DNA of 64,000 bases from Limnomonas spitsbergensis (lineage: Eukaryota; Chlorophyta; Chlorophyceae; Chlamydomonadales). Where the stretch lies: contig JAYJMM010000105.1 in NCBI GenBank assembly GCA_037349105.1, positions 1,922,001 to 1,986,000 of the forward strand, written 5' to 3'. Each line of letters opens with the position of its first letter. The stretch's first letter is position 1. The notes beneath the pieces were generated by a model. The model did not search any database, was not told the DNA's origin, and saw only the letters and a list, made by a program, of their open reading frames with translations. A program made the translations under genes and the position numbers. This document shows, in pieces, positions 33,970 through 44,511 of this stretch.

Positions 33970-34330
33970 GACATCATGCCTTTGGGACCAGCTCAAAAAG
34001 GCTTAGCTGCGTGTCTGCGTGAGCCACAGCCTCCATAAAAACCAGGGCCTCCCATCCATGCCTGCCCCGGTGCATCTAGGGAAAGTCCATGGCGCCCCTC
34101 GGTGGGACCTGCCCAAGCGACCTCCCAAAGCTTTTCACTGGTACTGGAAGCAAACATGTAGCCCATCCTCCACATTCTCGCCATATCCCCTTGCCCAGCA
34201 CTGCTGGCTGCAGCGTGTCTCTCATCTCAACTACTGCGCTACCTCTGGTGTCAACCGTGCTAATCGCACCGAGCCCAAGCTGAGGTTTATACGCATACGA
34301 GACAGGCAGTCACGTCCTGTTGCTGGTGCG
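33970..34330 (-). mobile_element. Reverse-transcriptase C-terminal remnant, copy 1
   Basis: The DNA matches 34700-34960 in order: CCAGGGCCTCCCATCCATGC against CTAGGGCATCCCAGCCACGC, then GGAAGCAAACATGTAGCCCA against GGAAGCATGTAGCACG, then TTGCCCAGCACTGCTGGCTG against TTGCCCAGCATTGTTGGCAG. On the minus strand both encode a sequence ending GR.GW.AL.F.E. (here HGWEALVFMEAVAH). Frameshifts and a stop mark it as dead. At 33970-34015 it overlaps a reversed stretch similar to repeat R2. Confidence 0.45.
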
Positions 34331-34554
34331 GCTCCCGGTATGGGTTGGGGGATTCATTACCTGGGCAGGTGCAAGCCCTAAATTCCCCTTCAGTGTCAAA
34401 TCCAGGCAGAGACTCCTGATAGGCGCCCTATGCATATGAGCTGGATATGTGAAAGAGCCTTCATTCCACTATCGTCCTAAACAAGAGATCAATGGCGGAA
34501 ATAAAATCTTAATGCCAAATTCTTGCCGATGATTTATGACTACACACCTACCCT

Positions 34555-34605
34555 CAGGGCCCTGCTTAAGTGGCTCAGCCGCATGGGCACCCAATGTCTG
34601 GTTGG
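34555..34605 (-). repeat. Dispersed repeat R2, copy 2 (reversed)
   Basis: Read on the minus strand: GGTGCCCATGCGGCTGAGCC, then ACTTAAGCAGGGCCCTGAGG. This matches the element at 36755-36817 in order and spacing. Confidence 0.5.
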
Positions 34606-34687
34606 GCGAAAAGGGAAAATAAAGAAATAAAAAGGACAAGGGAAAACAAAGCTCAGTCCCCCAGCGGCTGAGGCCCAGACCCTCAAG

Positions 34688-35047
34688 AGTTCAGCCCTCG
34701 ATAAAATGGACCACTACTTCCACAAAAGCTAGGGCATCCCAGCCACGCCTGCCCATGGCATGGCAGGTACGGTACAACTGGTGAAAGTTTGAGACTTCGA
34801 CTGGGTCACCGACTCCCGCAGTTTCTTCTGGACTCTGGAGGGAAGCATGTAGCACGTCCTCCACATGCGCACCGTCCCGCCTTGCCCAGCATTGTTGGCA
34901 GCTGCGTGTCTCAGGCAATGAGGCGCAGATGTAAGTTTGTGCGCACATGAGCACATGGGTGTGCTTGCTCGTGCAGCTCCTGGCATGCACCATACGATTA
35001 ACCGACAGCTGCCAACACCATGATCCCTGCCCCAATGGAAATCCCAC
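34688..35047 (-). mobile_element. Reverse-transcriptase C-terminal remnant, copy 2
   Basis: A minus-strand frame reads CQQCWARRDGAHVEDVLHAS, then LYRTCHAMGRRGWDALAFVE, and stops. A C..C pair followed by E..LH and, about 60 residues on, a GR.GW.ALA.FV block is the layout of the zinc-binding tail of non-LTR reverse transcriptases (from memory). The catalytic domain is absent. It is the better preserved of two direct copies about 700 bp apart. Confidence 0.45.
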
Positions 35048-35094
35048 TTTTCACCTACTGCCACCCAAATTTACCTACTAAACTCCTAACTCAC

Positions 35095-35655
35095 CTGCAG
35101 TAGGCCGGTAGCCCTATTTATTTCAAGCACCGGCCTAAGGCTGAAACCAGGCGCGATAGGCGGCTGCACACCTATGCTCTGTGGCGGGGTCCCTGGGGTC
35201 CCTCTGCCAGTCGCCTCCAGTTGCACCTGCTTGTAGGCTGTGTCCACTAGCTGTAGCACCTCTGGCACGGGTACGGGCTATATTGGCTGTAAGGCAGAGA
35301 CTGACTGACAAAGTTTGGGGACAGCTGCTCCCCACTCCAACTCTTGCAGTGCCCCCATCAGTTCAATGCATCATGTGTGTCCTCAGGTGTTCTGTCGGAC
35401 CAAGAGCTGCATGTTGGCCGCCAAAGCTGACGCCATGAGTGGGCTGTCTAGCTTTGCTGCCGGTGCCACCGCTGACTAAAAGAAGCGGAGCACTTGCTGC
35501 CACGAGTCATGTTGTCACGGCTGAATCTGCAGCTCCCTCATGACCCGCCAGCTGGCAGCGGAGGTGGGTAGCCCCGCAGCCTGGTGCAGGCGCAGGTGCT
35601 GAAGTAGGCTGGACTGCATCCTGCTCCTTACACGACGAGTGTTGGCCATGACATG
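35095..35655 (-). mobile_element. Unclassified dispersed ORF, copy 2 (decayed)
   Basis: On the minus strand an ATG near 35650 opens MANTRRVRSRMQSSLLQHLR. After several stops come GAAVPKLCQSVSALQPI, then VPEVLQLVDTAYKQVQLEAT and a Gly/Thr/Pro-rich tail. The AVPKL, QP and EVL...AYKQ blocks match copies at 14.1 and 60.4 kb. This copy preserves the most N-terminal sequence but has at least four in-frame stops. Confidence 0.55.
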
Positions 35656-35905
35656 GCCAATTTCTCCAGCAATTTCTATTCTACCAACATGAGTATGCCA
35701 GTATGTGCAGTGTTAGCCCTGTTTTCTGATCCCTATCGATTTTGGGGTTCGGGACGATCAGTTGATTCAAGTGAATTACAATGTCTGCAATGAAGTTATG
35801 ACATGCTTGGTGGACCCGACTGTCTAGGATCTGGGAGTTGTATGCGTAGGCCGCTAATTAGTCATATTCTGCACTCTAAGCTCAAACTGCCGATTCAAAA
35901 ATGAC

Positions 35906-37369
35906 ATGAGAGAAAGCGATGTCTTCTTGCTGGCTGAGTTTTTCCTTGCACTGTTGTTCTGCACCCCCAGGCCAGGTCAGAGGTCCACTTCTGCTGTAAG
36001 AAATGTGGGCTTGTCCAAGGTCCTTTCTCGCTCCCCTGCCGTATTATTTCTGCCACGCAACAATATTTATTTCTTCCTTGCAACCCTCTCTGACAATCAG
36101 ACATCGATGACAAGCTAATCGTAGCAGTCACGGGACAGTATGCCGACTGAGGTCTTACCTTTCGAAGTTTCAAGTGCAACTGAATCGCAAGCTCCAGGCC
36201 CCGAGCAAGGAAGCTCTTCCACAGCTCCCGGAGAAACCAGAACACATTGGTTTCCATCATACGCATGGAAAACCTGGACGGTCTTGTGTGCAGGTTGGTT
36301 TTCGTACCCCGCGGAGACCCTTTCGACTTACGTCTACCGGTACCAAGTTTTGACAATGCAATTCAACACACTCTTCTCAACCTTAATCAGCGTGGGACCG
36401 TTTTGACCGGTTTGCTGGCTTTTGGTTTGGACTCGACACACCAAAGTACCAATGGGCTATTCTAGAGCACCAACGCCGACTCAGGATGGCGGAGGAATCG
36501 ATCCTCAACGACGATTATGCGCTGGCAAAGGCATCCGAGGTCCGTATACCTCATGGACATGTATATCCCTGTCGTCAGCCCATGCACAACCCTACACAAT
36601 TCCTCTGACTTGCATGATAGAGACATCATGCAGGCTGATTGAAACCAACTGCTCACGCCGACTCTTGTGAGCACTCAGCCACATGCTGTGCCTATTAAAA
36701 ACTTGTTGCAGAGCATGTGCCAGGCCGTCTATATGCAGATAATAGTGAGCCAACGGCGCCCACGCGGCTGTCCAGCTGAGCCTTATTTGAGCAGGGCCCA
36801 GAGGTTTAACGTCATTGATATGCAGATAATAGTGAGCCAACCTCCCCCATTGCGATGTTGGCAGCATTACCATTTGTTGTCGCCATGCCCTGTGCTTGGG
36901 TCATGTAACTTGTCTGCCATGATGCCAACATGAGCCTAGGGTTGTGACAAATTAAGTTTATCCTCTTGCCAATTTCAGGGGCACAGCAAAACAAGGTAGC
37001 AAAATCAGCCCTCTCGGTCGATGGCATTTACAATAATTGTTTGGTATGTCACATAAATGCTGATAGCAGTATTTGTTAATATGTACCAATGGGCAGTCCC
37101 CAAGTGCGTTTTGGAGGCAGAGCACCAGGTCGCCATGTTAGCTTGACTCTCATCTCTGATGTCCATGCGATTCCGTCCAGGATGACATGATGGAGGCCCG
37201 GGCAGTACCCTCAAGCTTCTACCCTCTGATGGACGGCTACCGGTACCCCCGGGACGAAAGCTTCGTGGACAAAAGGAAGAAGGTGGAGGATGGGCAGCTG
37301 CCTAGGGACACGTACGCACCGGTCCAGGAGGTCAAGGCGGACAGGACATCCGGAACAGGCCAGGCATGA
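35906..37369 (+). CDS. Small hypothetical protein, four exons, 157 aa
   Basis: Exons: 35906-35995, 36294-36339, 36391-36539, 37181-37369. Introns are GT-AG with matching phases, and the sum is 158 codons with stop. Exon 3 gives WDRFDRFAGFWFGLDTPKYQ, then AILEHQRRLRMAEES; exon 4 gives SFYPLMDGYRYPRDESFVDK and a charged tail. The aromatic and charged composition, compact size and intron layout suggest a genuine housekeeping-type protein, perhaps a small organelle subunit, but I recognise no family. Exon 1 (VFLLAEFFLALLF, hydrophobic) is the least certain; other first exons are possible. The donor of exon 2 lies inside a TACCGGTA palindrome. The third intron contains the R2 insertion at 36755-36817. 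Confidence 0.5.
36755..36817 (+). mobile_element. SINE-like insertion R2, copy 3, with 24-bp target duplication
   Basis: A 63-bp unit from GGCGCCCACGCGGCTG to TTTAACGTCATTG is flanked by a perfect 24-bp direct repeat (36731-36754 and 36818-36841, beginning ATATGCAGATAATAG). Its right edge (..AACGTCATTG) coincides with that of the element at 60884-61004 (..AACATCATTG). It lies in the third intron of the small gene. Confidence 0.65.
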
Positions 37370-38784
37370 AAGGGGGCCTCACACGCACCCTCCGGATTAT
37401 TAACATTGCAGGGGAGGTGTAAGGAGGCACTTGATTCTCCGCAGCTGGATTTCCCTCCTTTTCACTGGCGTCTGCCGTTTTGATAGTAGGACAATAGTAG
37501 GACCGCCTATGACGGCGTCGTCAATGTTGTTGACCAAGTATGTGCCACCCAAGATATTGAGTCCACGGAGATGCAATGCAGCATGACACAGCATGACTCA
37601 CTATTCAATAAATCTCTGATTCCTCAAACCGTCTGACTATGATTTTCATGTTTATGCTCAGTAGCACAAGTGGGGCTGAGGTATTGGAGAAATTAACAAG
37701 TGGCGTTACGGCATGTTGGATAATTGCCTACAAATTAGGGAATTTAATGCACAATTAAGGTAGTGTGGGGAAGGGTAAACGGTATGTTTTTAGCATGGTT
37801 GTTGTCATTTATTAGGCTGGATTTCCGCTGATAAACTGCTGAATTGTTTCGCCATGAGAACCAGTAGTCATAATGGTGTCATACCTTTATCCTATTCTGG
37901 TATTGTACCTCCCTTCGTAACAAGTTATTTTCACTCACCATTCGCCAAGTTCTGTCCCTAATCCCTATGCTATTGCAAATGCCTGGTCAAATCCTCTCCT
38001 CTTATAATAGTCAAATTGCCAGGAATGCCATGTCGTGTGGATGGCCTAATGTCATAGACCTGAGTCCCCCTACGGTACCTGCCATCCAAGTGACGTTAGT
38101 GTCGTAAGGGATACTGAACATTATGGCTCCTGCATGGGGCAGGTGTCCGCAAACCGGTGTGAGTACAGAACAAACTAGGTTGACAAGCGATAAAACAGCG
38201 AGGCAAGCAACTAACACACAACCACAGACCTTTGGCAGGGGAATGACATGAACCCAACAGTGCAGAAGATCCATGTTGTCCCGGTCAAGTGCTCCCAATT
38301 TCAAGCTTCAAAAATTGCTAGTGGAAGACTAGAAGTCAGACATCGTGCTGATGCGGCGGTCTCGGTGGCGGAGTCCACTTAAACGGGTACCTCATCAGGG
38401 TTTGGAACAACCTCCAGGGTTGACGATTTCCTAGTGAGGGATGTTACAACCTTCACACCGAAAGTTGTGCCTGCCTGCTTCTGATTTCTTTTCCGAGAAC
38501 CTGAGAAATTTTTGAGCCGTGAGAACCCACTTGCCCGACCTAAATTATCGTGCGAGCTCTCCGGAAATCCGGTATTGTCGGGTGTCCCGGAAGTTCCTCA
38601 CTGGTGTTGGTATTACCACGCTTGAAAGATCCTATATCGCGCATGACAGAGAGCAGTCCAGGTAGCCTGTCTTGAGGGAACAAATATCCATTATCATTTA
38701 TAATTAACGTTCCACCCGCTGACTTGTTGGTGGGTGCAACGATACCGTTGCTTCACAGGTGATGAAAAAAACGATTCTTACGCC
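37370..38784. other. Region without a recognisable gene
   Basis: This lies between the small gene and the first coiled-coil gene, in the same orientation. It should include the 3' end of one and the promoter or extra 5' exons of the other. No frame has coding character, and no repeat shared within the window was found. Confidence 0.35.
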
Positions 38785-39096
38785 ATGACCCACGCCGTCA
38801 CCACCATCTCTCTGGGTAATACCGACAACGGCTGCCCATCTGCCAGACATCGACCAGCTGCTGAGACTGCTGACTCTGCTGCTGCTGAAGCGTCTGCTGC
38901 ATCTGGACAGCAGGCGCCCAGAGGGCCCTTTCCCGAGGGCCAAGTGGTTCACTCACTGGATGAAATTGGGTCGGCTCCTTCCAGTAAGCCCAATGTATCA
39001 ATACTCCCACTTGATCCTTATGGAGCAGCAGGAGATGGATCCACTAGGGTCAAAACTGAAAACCCCAGCAACAGACTCAACGTTGAGGAACCCAAT

Positions 39097-39131
<35 letters not shown>

Positions 39132-42100
39132 GAGCAGCAAAAGCAAGGGGATAGGAGAGCATCGTAGCCTACCAGCTCTACAGAGAGTTGCCTCAGGGGA
39201 GCTTGTCGTAGTGGAGGTGCTGCACGAGGGTCTCAACGAGCAAAAACAGCCGCCACTGCTACAGGGGCAACTTCAGGGGCAGGGACAGGTGCCTGCTGAC
39301 AGGATGGCACTGACACATCAGGAGGAGGATCCAGGCAGCTCTTCAGAGGCCTATATGATATACCCCGGCAGCGGCAACAAGGCTGGCGCTTTGCGCTCGG
39401 ACGGCGTTGGCGCAGGCGGGAGCAGCAGCGCACCTCCCCACTCGAGCAAAGAAACCGAACTGGAAGGTAGCAGCGAGGCAAGGCATCCCAGCTTTAAAAG
39501 CAACAGTGGCGGTGGCGGTGGCGGTGGCCCCGTTAGGCCCCCCAGTCATCCGCCTGGCCACCCCCTGAGCACCAAGGAGCAGCTGGAGATGCTGAGCAGG
39601 TGAGAGAGGAGTGCTTGCCTGTTTGCATTACGTTTGCCGTGGGAAACGTAATCAAAGAGTGAAACGTTTGTAGCCCCAAAGAGCTCTATGCCCTTGCACC
39701 TATGGCTCACCATCGGGCATGGCCTGTTTCTATGCGCTTTAAAACTTAAGGGCACAGATCAGGCTATTTGAGGCCTTACAAAACGTTAAATGGTGAGATA
39801 CACTCCCGAAAGCTCGACACTCCCATCACAGATGACCTTCACAATTGTTGTCTTCCTCTGATTCCCGCTACGTATTTTCGGGATTTTTTGTATTAATGAA
39901 GCGCACTTCAAATTACCGATGGAGCATCTATGTTTTCTTTCTGTTTCTTTTTTGCTTGGGAAACATCCAAGCTAAAAAGCCATCCATGGAAGCCATGCAA
40001 GCTTCAGAGGGTTATGCCTAACACAATTCACGGCAGGCCGGACTGAGATCCGACGCCTATCCCCATGAGTCCCTGCCGCCATGCCCACCCCTAACAGCTC
40101 CCGCCACCGGCACCCTCGCTCCCACTTGAGGCCCTCGATTCCTGCTATCCACCTGCCTCTCGACAGCCCTCAGCCGCTACTCCTCTCCACGAAATCTCTC
40201 AACCTGTTTCCCAAAGCTCTGCTGCCCGACCGCCGCCTCTCCAATCCGCAACCCCTGCTGCGCGCGCTGGCTGAGGAGTCAAGTGCAGTCCTCCCGCCCC
40301 GCTCCCCCATCCCTGCCTGGCCCCCTCCCGCCCGGAGATCCACCGACCTCAGTGCACCTCGAGGCGACGGCATGACAGGATCTTCAGGGCACCTTGCAGC
40401 GGGTGCCGCCACAGCCGCATCCTACGGGCTGTGGGGCTGCAGCCCCTATCCCCTGCCAAGGCCCAAGTCAGCGGCCTCTGTTGACCTCACAGCAACAGCA
40501 GCAGCAATAGCGCCCACAGCTCCCTCTTCTGGGCTCTGGGGTTGTAGTCCTGGGCCTGGGGCCGCTCCCAGTCTAAAGCGAGCAATGGGCCAGGTCCCAG
40601 TCACTGCCGGAACTTCATCCCTGGACCTGTCATGGTCTCGGCAGTACCGCCCTGGAGAGCCTTGTGTGCCGAGGCCAGCATCAATGACAAACGCAATGAC
40701 AGCATCAGGGCCAGCAGCAGCAGAAGCAGCTGCCCGCCTGCCTCAGCAATCCCCCGCAACTGCGCTTGCACGTCATTTTGAAGGCGGCGGCGCGCCTCTC
40801 AGTGTGGAGTGGGCGACGAATGGCCGGGGATTGGTTGGTCCGGCGACAGCGACAGCCGCAGTGGGCGGCAACTGGTCTGGCAGCGCGGGCGCCGCTCAAG
40901 CACCGCCCACTCCTCCCCAGCTCGGCCTGCTTCCTGATGTGGGGGACATGTACCTGGCACCTGTCAATGGGGGTAGGGACGCCTTGGCTGCCATTGGCGG
41001 GATTCAAGAATTCTGCAGGCGTTCGAGCCTACCAGGCCAGAGTCCAGCGCAGATGCAGAGACTGCAGGGGTCCACTCAGCTGCTGCAGGTGGGTACCGAA
41101 GCGGCTAGGAAACAGGCAGATGCGATTGGGTAGGTCAAACTCTGTTTAGGAGACTAGGCAATAAGACTCGCTCGCTTTGCTGCTGCCGGCGTTTGTTCTG
41201 AATTTTCCACACCTCACTCCTTGGGTAAAGGTGCAGGACAGGTGTAGCAAGCTGCGAAGCAGCTGGGGAAAAGTGTGATGGTGTGGTGGGCGTACGGTAT
41301 GCTGCCAGATGAAAGCACTCTCCTGCTGCTGGCCAATGCGGGCACCAGGACATCTAGAGGTCACTGGGAGAATGCAGCCAGTTCTCAAATTTTGTTTTCC
41401 AGCCAATTGATGTACACCAGTCTGATTAAGGTAGATGCAGTTAGTGGAGTGAACAAACTGAGGCCCTCTAGAGATGATTCAAATCCTCACTCAGATTTAT
41501 TGCCAACATGTCTTCATCGCTACACCACTCACACACACATGCACACGCGCAGGCTTTACAAGCCGCCTCTTACTCGTCCCCGAGCCACGCCGGGGCTCTT
41601 CATGGAGGCGGTCAGGCAGCTGCAGCCTCCATCGAGGCACTGGGTGACTGCAACAGCCCCTCGCATCGAGCTTCCCATTCAAGCTTGCACCAGATAACAA
41701 CCGTCAGCCACCCCGGCCGCTACGCTGACTCCGCAAACGACACCCCGCCTTCAACGCCGGCCACAGGCAATGCCGCTGCAGGGGCGCGTGGCCTGAGCTT
41801 GGAGGGCATGTTTGCGGGCTGCTTGCAGGGGAGGCAGCAATTCAGAGTACACGTGAACGATCTTGAGGAGGAGCGTGCTCAGCTGCGGATACAGGTGTGA
41901 AAAAGTGGCTGGAGGCAGGAGGAAGGGAAGAGGGGCAAAGATGCTGGATGTATGGGGGGAGATTTGGGCGAGCTCAGGATTGTACTTGAGGCTTTGCCCG
42001 ACGCTGTTACTGATCAGTACGTTATTTTCATTTCCACTCAGCTTTCAGCATAATGCTCAAGGATGCAGATCCCATTTGTTCACCTACCAATGCCTAGAAT

Positions 42101-42293
42101 TTTAACAAATCGGCGAGGAGGTACCGTAGCAGATAAAGATCCCCATTATTTTACTTGTTCCGCTCAGTTGGAGCTTGCGCGCCATGAGGTGGTGGGCTTG
42201 GAACATCGCTCCAAAGATCTGGAGCGAGAGAAGAACAGGTTGACAGTGGAGGCGACACAGCTCAAGACGCAGCTCCAGCAGGATCTTGATTGA
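38785..42293 (+). CDS. Coiled-coil protein, four exons, 734 aa (tandem paralogue A)
   Basis: Exons: 38785-39599, 40167-41088, 41553-41894, 42168-42293; GT-AG introns, phases 2/0/0, 735 codons with stop. Residues 106-115 are a ten-serine run, followed by acidic and Gly-rich disorder ending in STKEQLEMLS. Exon 2 is Pro/Ser/Ala-rich and repeats GLWGCSP twice (near residues 360 and 393). The C-terminus is a coiled coil: LEEERAQLRIQ, intron, LELARHEVVGLEHRSKDLER, then a helix to the stop. The next gene downstream shares this end and its intron position. The first ATG in the frame was chosen as start; upstream exons cannot be excluded. A stretch at 42368-42430 (VLEEELGPEGQQWEQEQ) could be a third, degenerate copy of the helical exon. 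Function unknown; probably a scaffold. Confidence 0.6.
39100..39129 (+). repeat. AGC trinucleotide repeat encoding poly-Ser
   Basis: Ten uninterrupted AGC codons in exon 1 of the first coiled-coil gene. In the other frames the same DNA would encode poly-Ala or poly-Gln. Confidence 0.9.
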
Positions 42294-44511
42294 CAGAACG
42301 GGGTTGACACGAGGCCAGTACTGACAAGATAAAGAGCAGGGCAGGAGGAAGAGCTATGGATGCAGGTGCTCGAGGAGGAGCTCGGACCGGAGGGGCAACA
42401 GTGGGAGCAGGAGCAGCTGGGCTTATCGTTGATGCAACTAATAATGCGTCTCGTCAGGCTGGTTAGTTGCCCAGGCCTCTATCCACAGGCGCAGGCCTTC
42501 AAAGTATCTGGCAGCAGGTCACTGATCTCCCTGACCAGATCGATGCGTGTTGAAAAAACAGTGGCTGTATTATGTTTCGATTTGTATCACCAGGCAGATC
42601 ACCAGCCTTGCAATGTATATGAGGAAGTCAACGTGACTGGCTTCAATAGGTCGTCACCTACTGTTGCCAGATGCATCTGGAACACTGCATGACCTGATCA
42701 GCATATGCAGCTATCAGATCTTGATTTTTTTGTGCATACATTAAACGACTCTCAAGACCACTGGGTCTCCACACACATCTTAGATGCCAGGGTATGGAGG
42801 AGTTCTGAACTCATGATTGAACAGAGTAGCTGCGCCCCTCCTTGCTGGTGCGCAGCCCCTAGCCCATTGTCTTTCAATGAGATACCTATCTAGGCGGCAC
42901 ACAAGCTTTTGCCTTTGCATATGTGCAATGATGTACAGAGTAACTTTTTAGTCGTTCATTTTCTACACGACTGATGTGGCAGCCAGGTTTAACTGACAAA
43001 CGTGAGCCAGATTGGACCGGGGGAACCCTGTGCCACTAGCCTGCGGCCGCTTGTTTACGTTGACGGTGTTGGATGTGTTAATGGTCGATGTGCAGTGCTC
43101 TACCCAGGCTGCAGTTGTTTTCCAGGCGTTGTTGCAGCTAGCCAGATGTACAGACGACCTGCTCGATTTATTGGCAGTGTTGCCTTCCTGTTGAGCTTAG
43201 TTTGATTTGTTGTTGTAGGATTCAATACCGTAGTCACGGACGTGTTTCGTTATTTTTGAATTTCGTTGTTGCTTAAAAAGTCGCAGTTCTGGCGTTTTTT
43301 TTGATTCGTTGCCCCTTAACATGAAAAATTCCAGTCAAAAACATTTTCACGACTGATTTCGTTGCTCCTTGAAGAACGATCAAAATAACGAAATACGTCC
43401 GTGACTACGGTATATGGCTTTTGAGGGCTCAAAAGATGGCGAAAGATTTAATTAGGGTAGATATTGCAGCCTCTGCACATTCACCCCAAATTTATTCGCA
43501 TGTCTCCAGGTACCGGTATGTCATGAAAATGGTTGGGATGAAGCCAAGGTGTCATGAAGGGGTCTCAGCAATCTTTGATGCAGATGAACAGTGCCACATA
43601 CTGTGTACAGTGCATCAGTTGCCCTACAGTCATTCAGATGTGGTTTCATCAGCTTCCCTGTGTTGCCAATTTCCCACCGGTGCTACGTAACCTTAGTTTA
43701 CCAGTAGCAGCAGGCCACAGCTGGGGCAGCAACCTGATCACGATGCTGACATACAATAAAGCCACCATGTTGATATGCAGCTAGTATAGCAATGACTTCC
43801 AAGGCTCCCCGAGATGATAGACCAGGTAGGCCTCCAAGTCCTTCACACAGCTTTTACTGTTCTACCCCTGGTTCTACAAGCATGAGTCACCAGTAGGATT
43901 TCTTGGACGGCGATCACGGCGAGCCTCCACGCAATCTTCCAGTTGTTCGATTGCTCATACAATTTGCATCAGCGCTAGTCTTGGCGAGAGTGCAAGACTG
44001 TATTCATGCTTACGTGTCCCAAGCAAGAAAGGTTCAGGCCCCTGGGTTCAGGTTTCGACAAACCGGTATCTTGGGCAGTTTCCATTTGCTGGGAGCGAAA
44101 GAAATAAATAACAATCAAGTTTAAATAATTTACTCGTGTCACGTTCAACCCCACGGTGAGTAATCCGCAAGATGAAAGAGTAAATTCCCCGTTAACTGGT
44201 TCCGAGTCCCCCGGTACATTGTTCCGGTATCATCCACACTCCATTTGTCGCTTAAGGTTCCTCCAGCTCAAGAGCGTGGCCGTCAATTCAAGCACATCAC
44301 ATTCATAAGGCGCAGGTATGGGTGTGCATGCAATCAATCTGCGTACACACACGCACATCTGTGCACCCTCAATGAAAATCATGCGTCAGAACGAGAGGGC
44401 AGAATCCACGCTTTAACCCTTGGATACTTGCCCCCTCCTCCATGTGTCTCAAAAGAGCCCTGCCCCGCGTATAGGCTCAGCGTATTCTTCCTCCTCTTAC
44501 ATGCTGGCAGC
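42294..44511. other. Spacer between the two coiled-coil genes
   Basis: Contains a MITE at 43228-43410 and a short helical frame at 42368-42460 that may be a worn exon copy. Otherwise no gene is seen. Upstream exons of the second coiled-coil gene may lie in its last part, since its first called exon is preceded by a good acceptor (CTTACATGCTGGCAG). Confidence 0.35.
43228..43410. mobile_element. MITE, 183 bp, TA target site (Tc1/mariner-like)
   Basis: The left end CCGTAGTCACGGACGTGTTT and the right end AAATACGTCCGTGACTACGG are inverted copies extending about 30 bp with one indel (TTTCGTTATTTT inward on the left). TA flanks both sides (43226-43227 and 43411-43412). The inside is AT-rich and non-coding. 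A TA duplication is typical of Tc1/mariner elements. Confidence 0.8.

Noticed and set aside
38960..39154. Alternative frame in coiled-coil gene A with poly-Ala
   Set aside because: It stops at 39154, while the poly-Ser frame runs to 39599 and joins the next exon in phase.
42360..42692. 110-residue plus-strand frame downstream of coiled-coil gene A
   Set aside because: Only its first 20 residues look coding and could be a worn helical exon; the stop at 42293 precedes it and no donor connects it.
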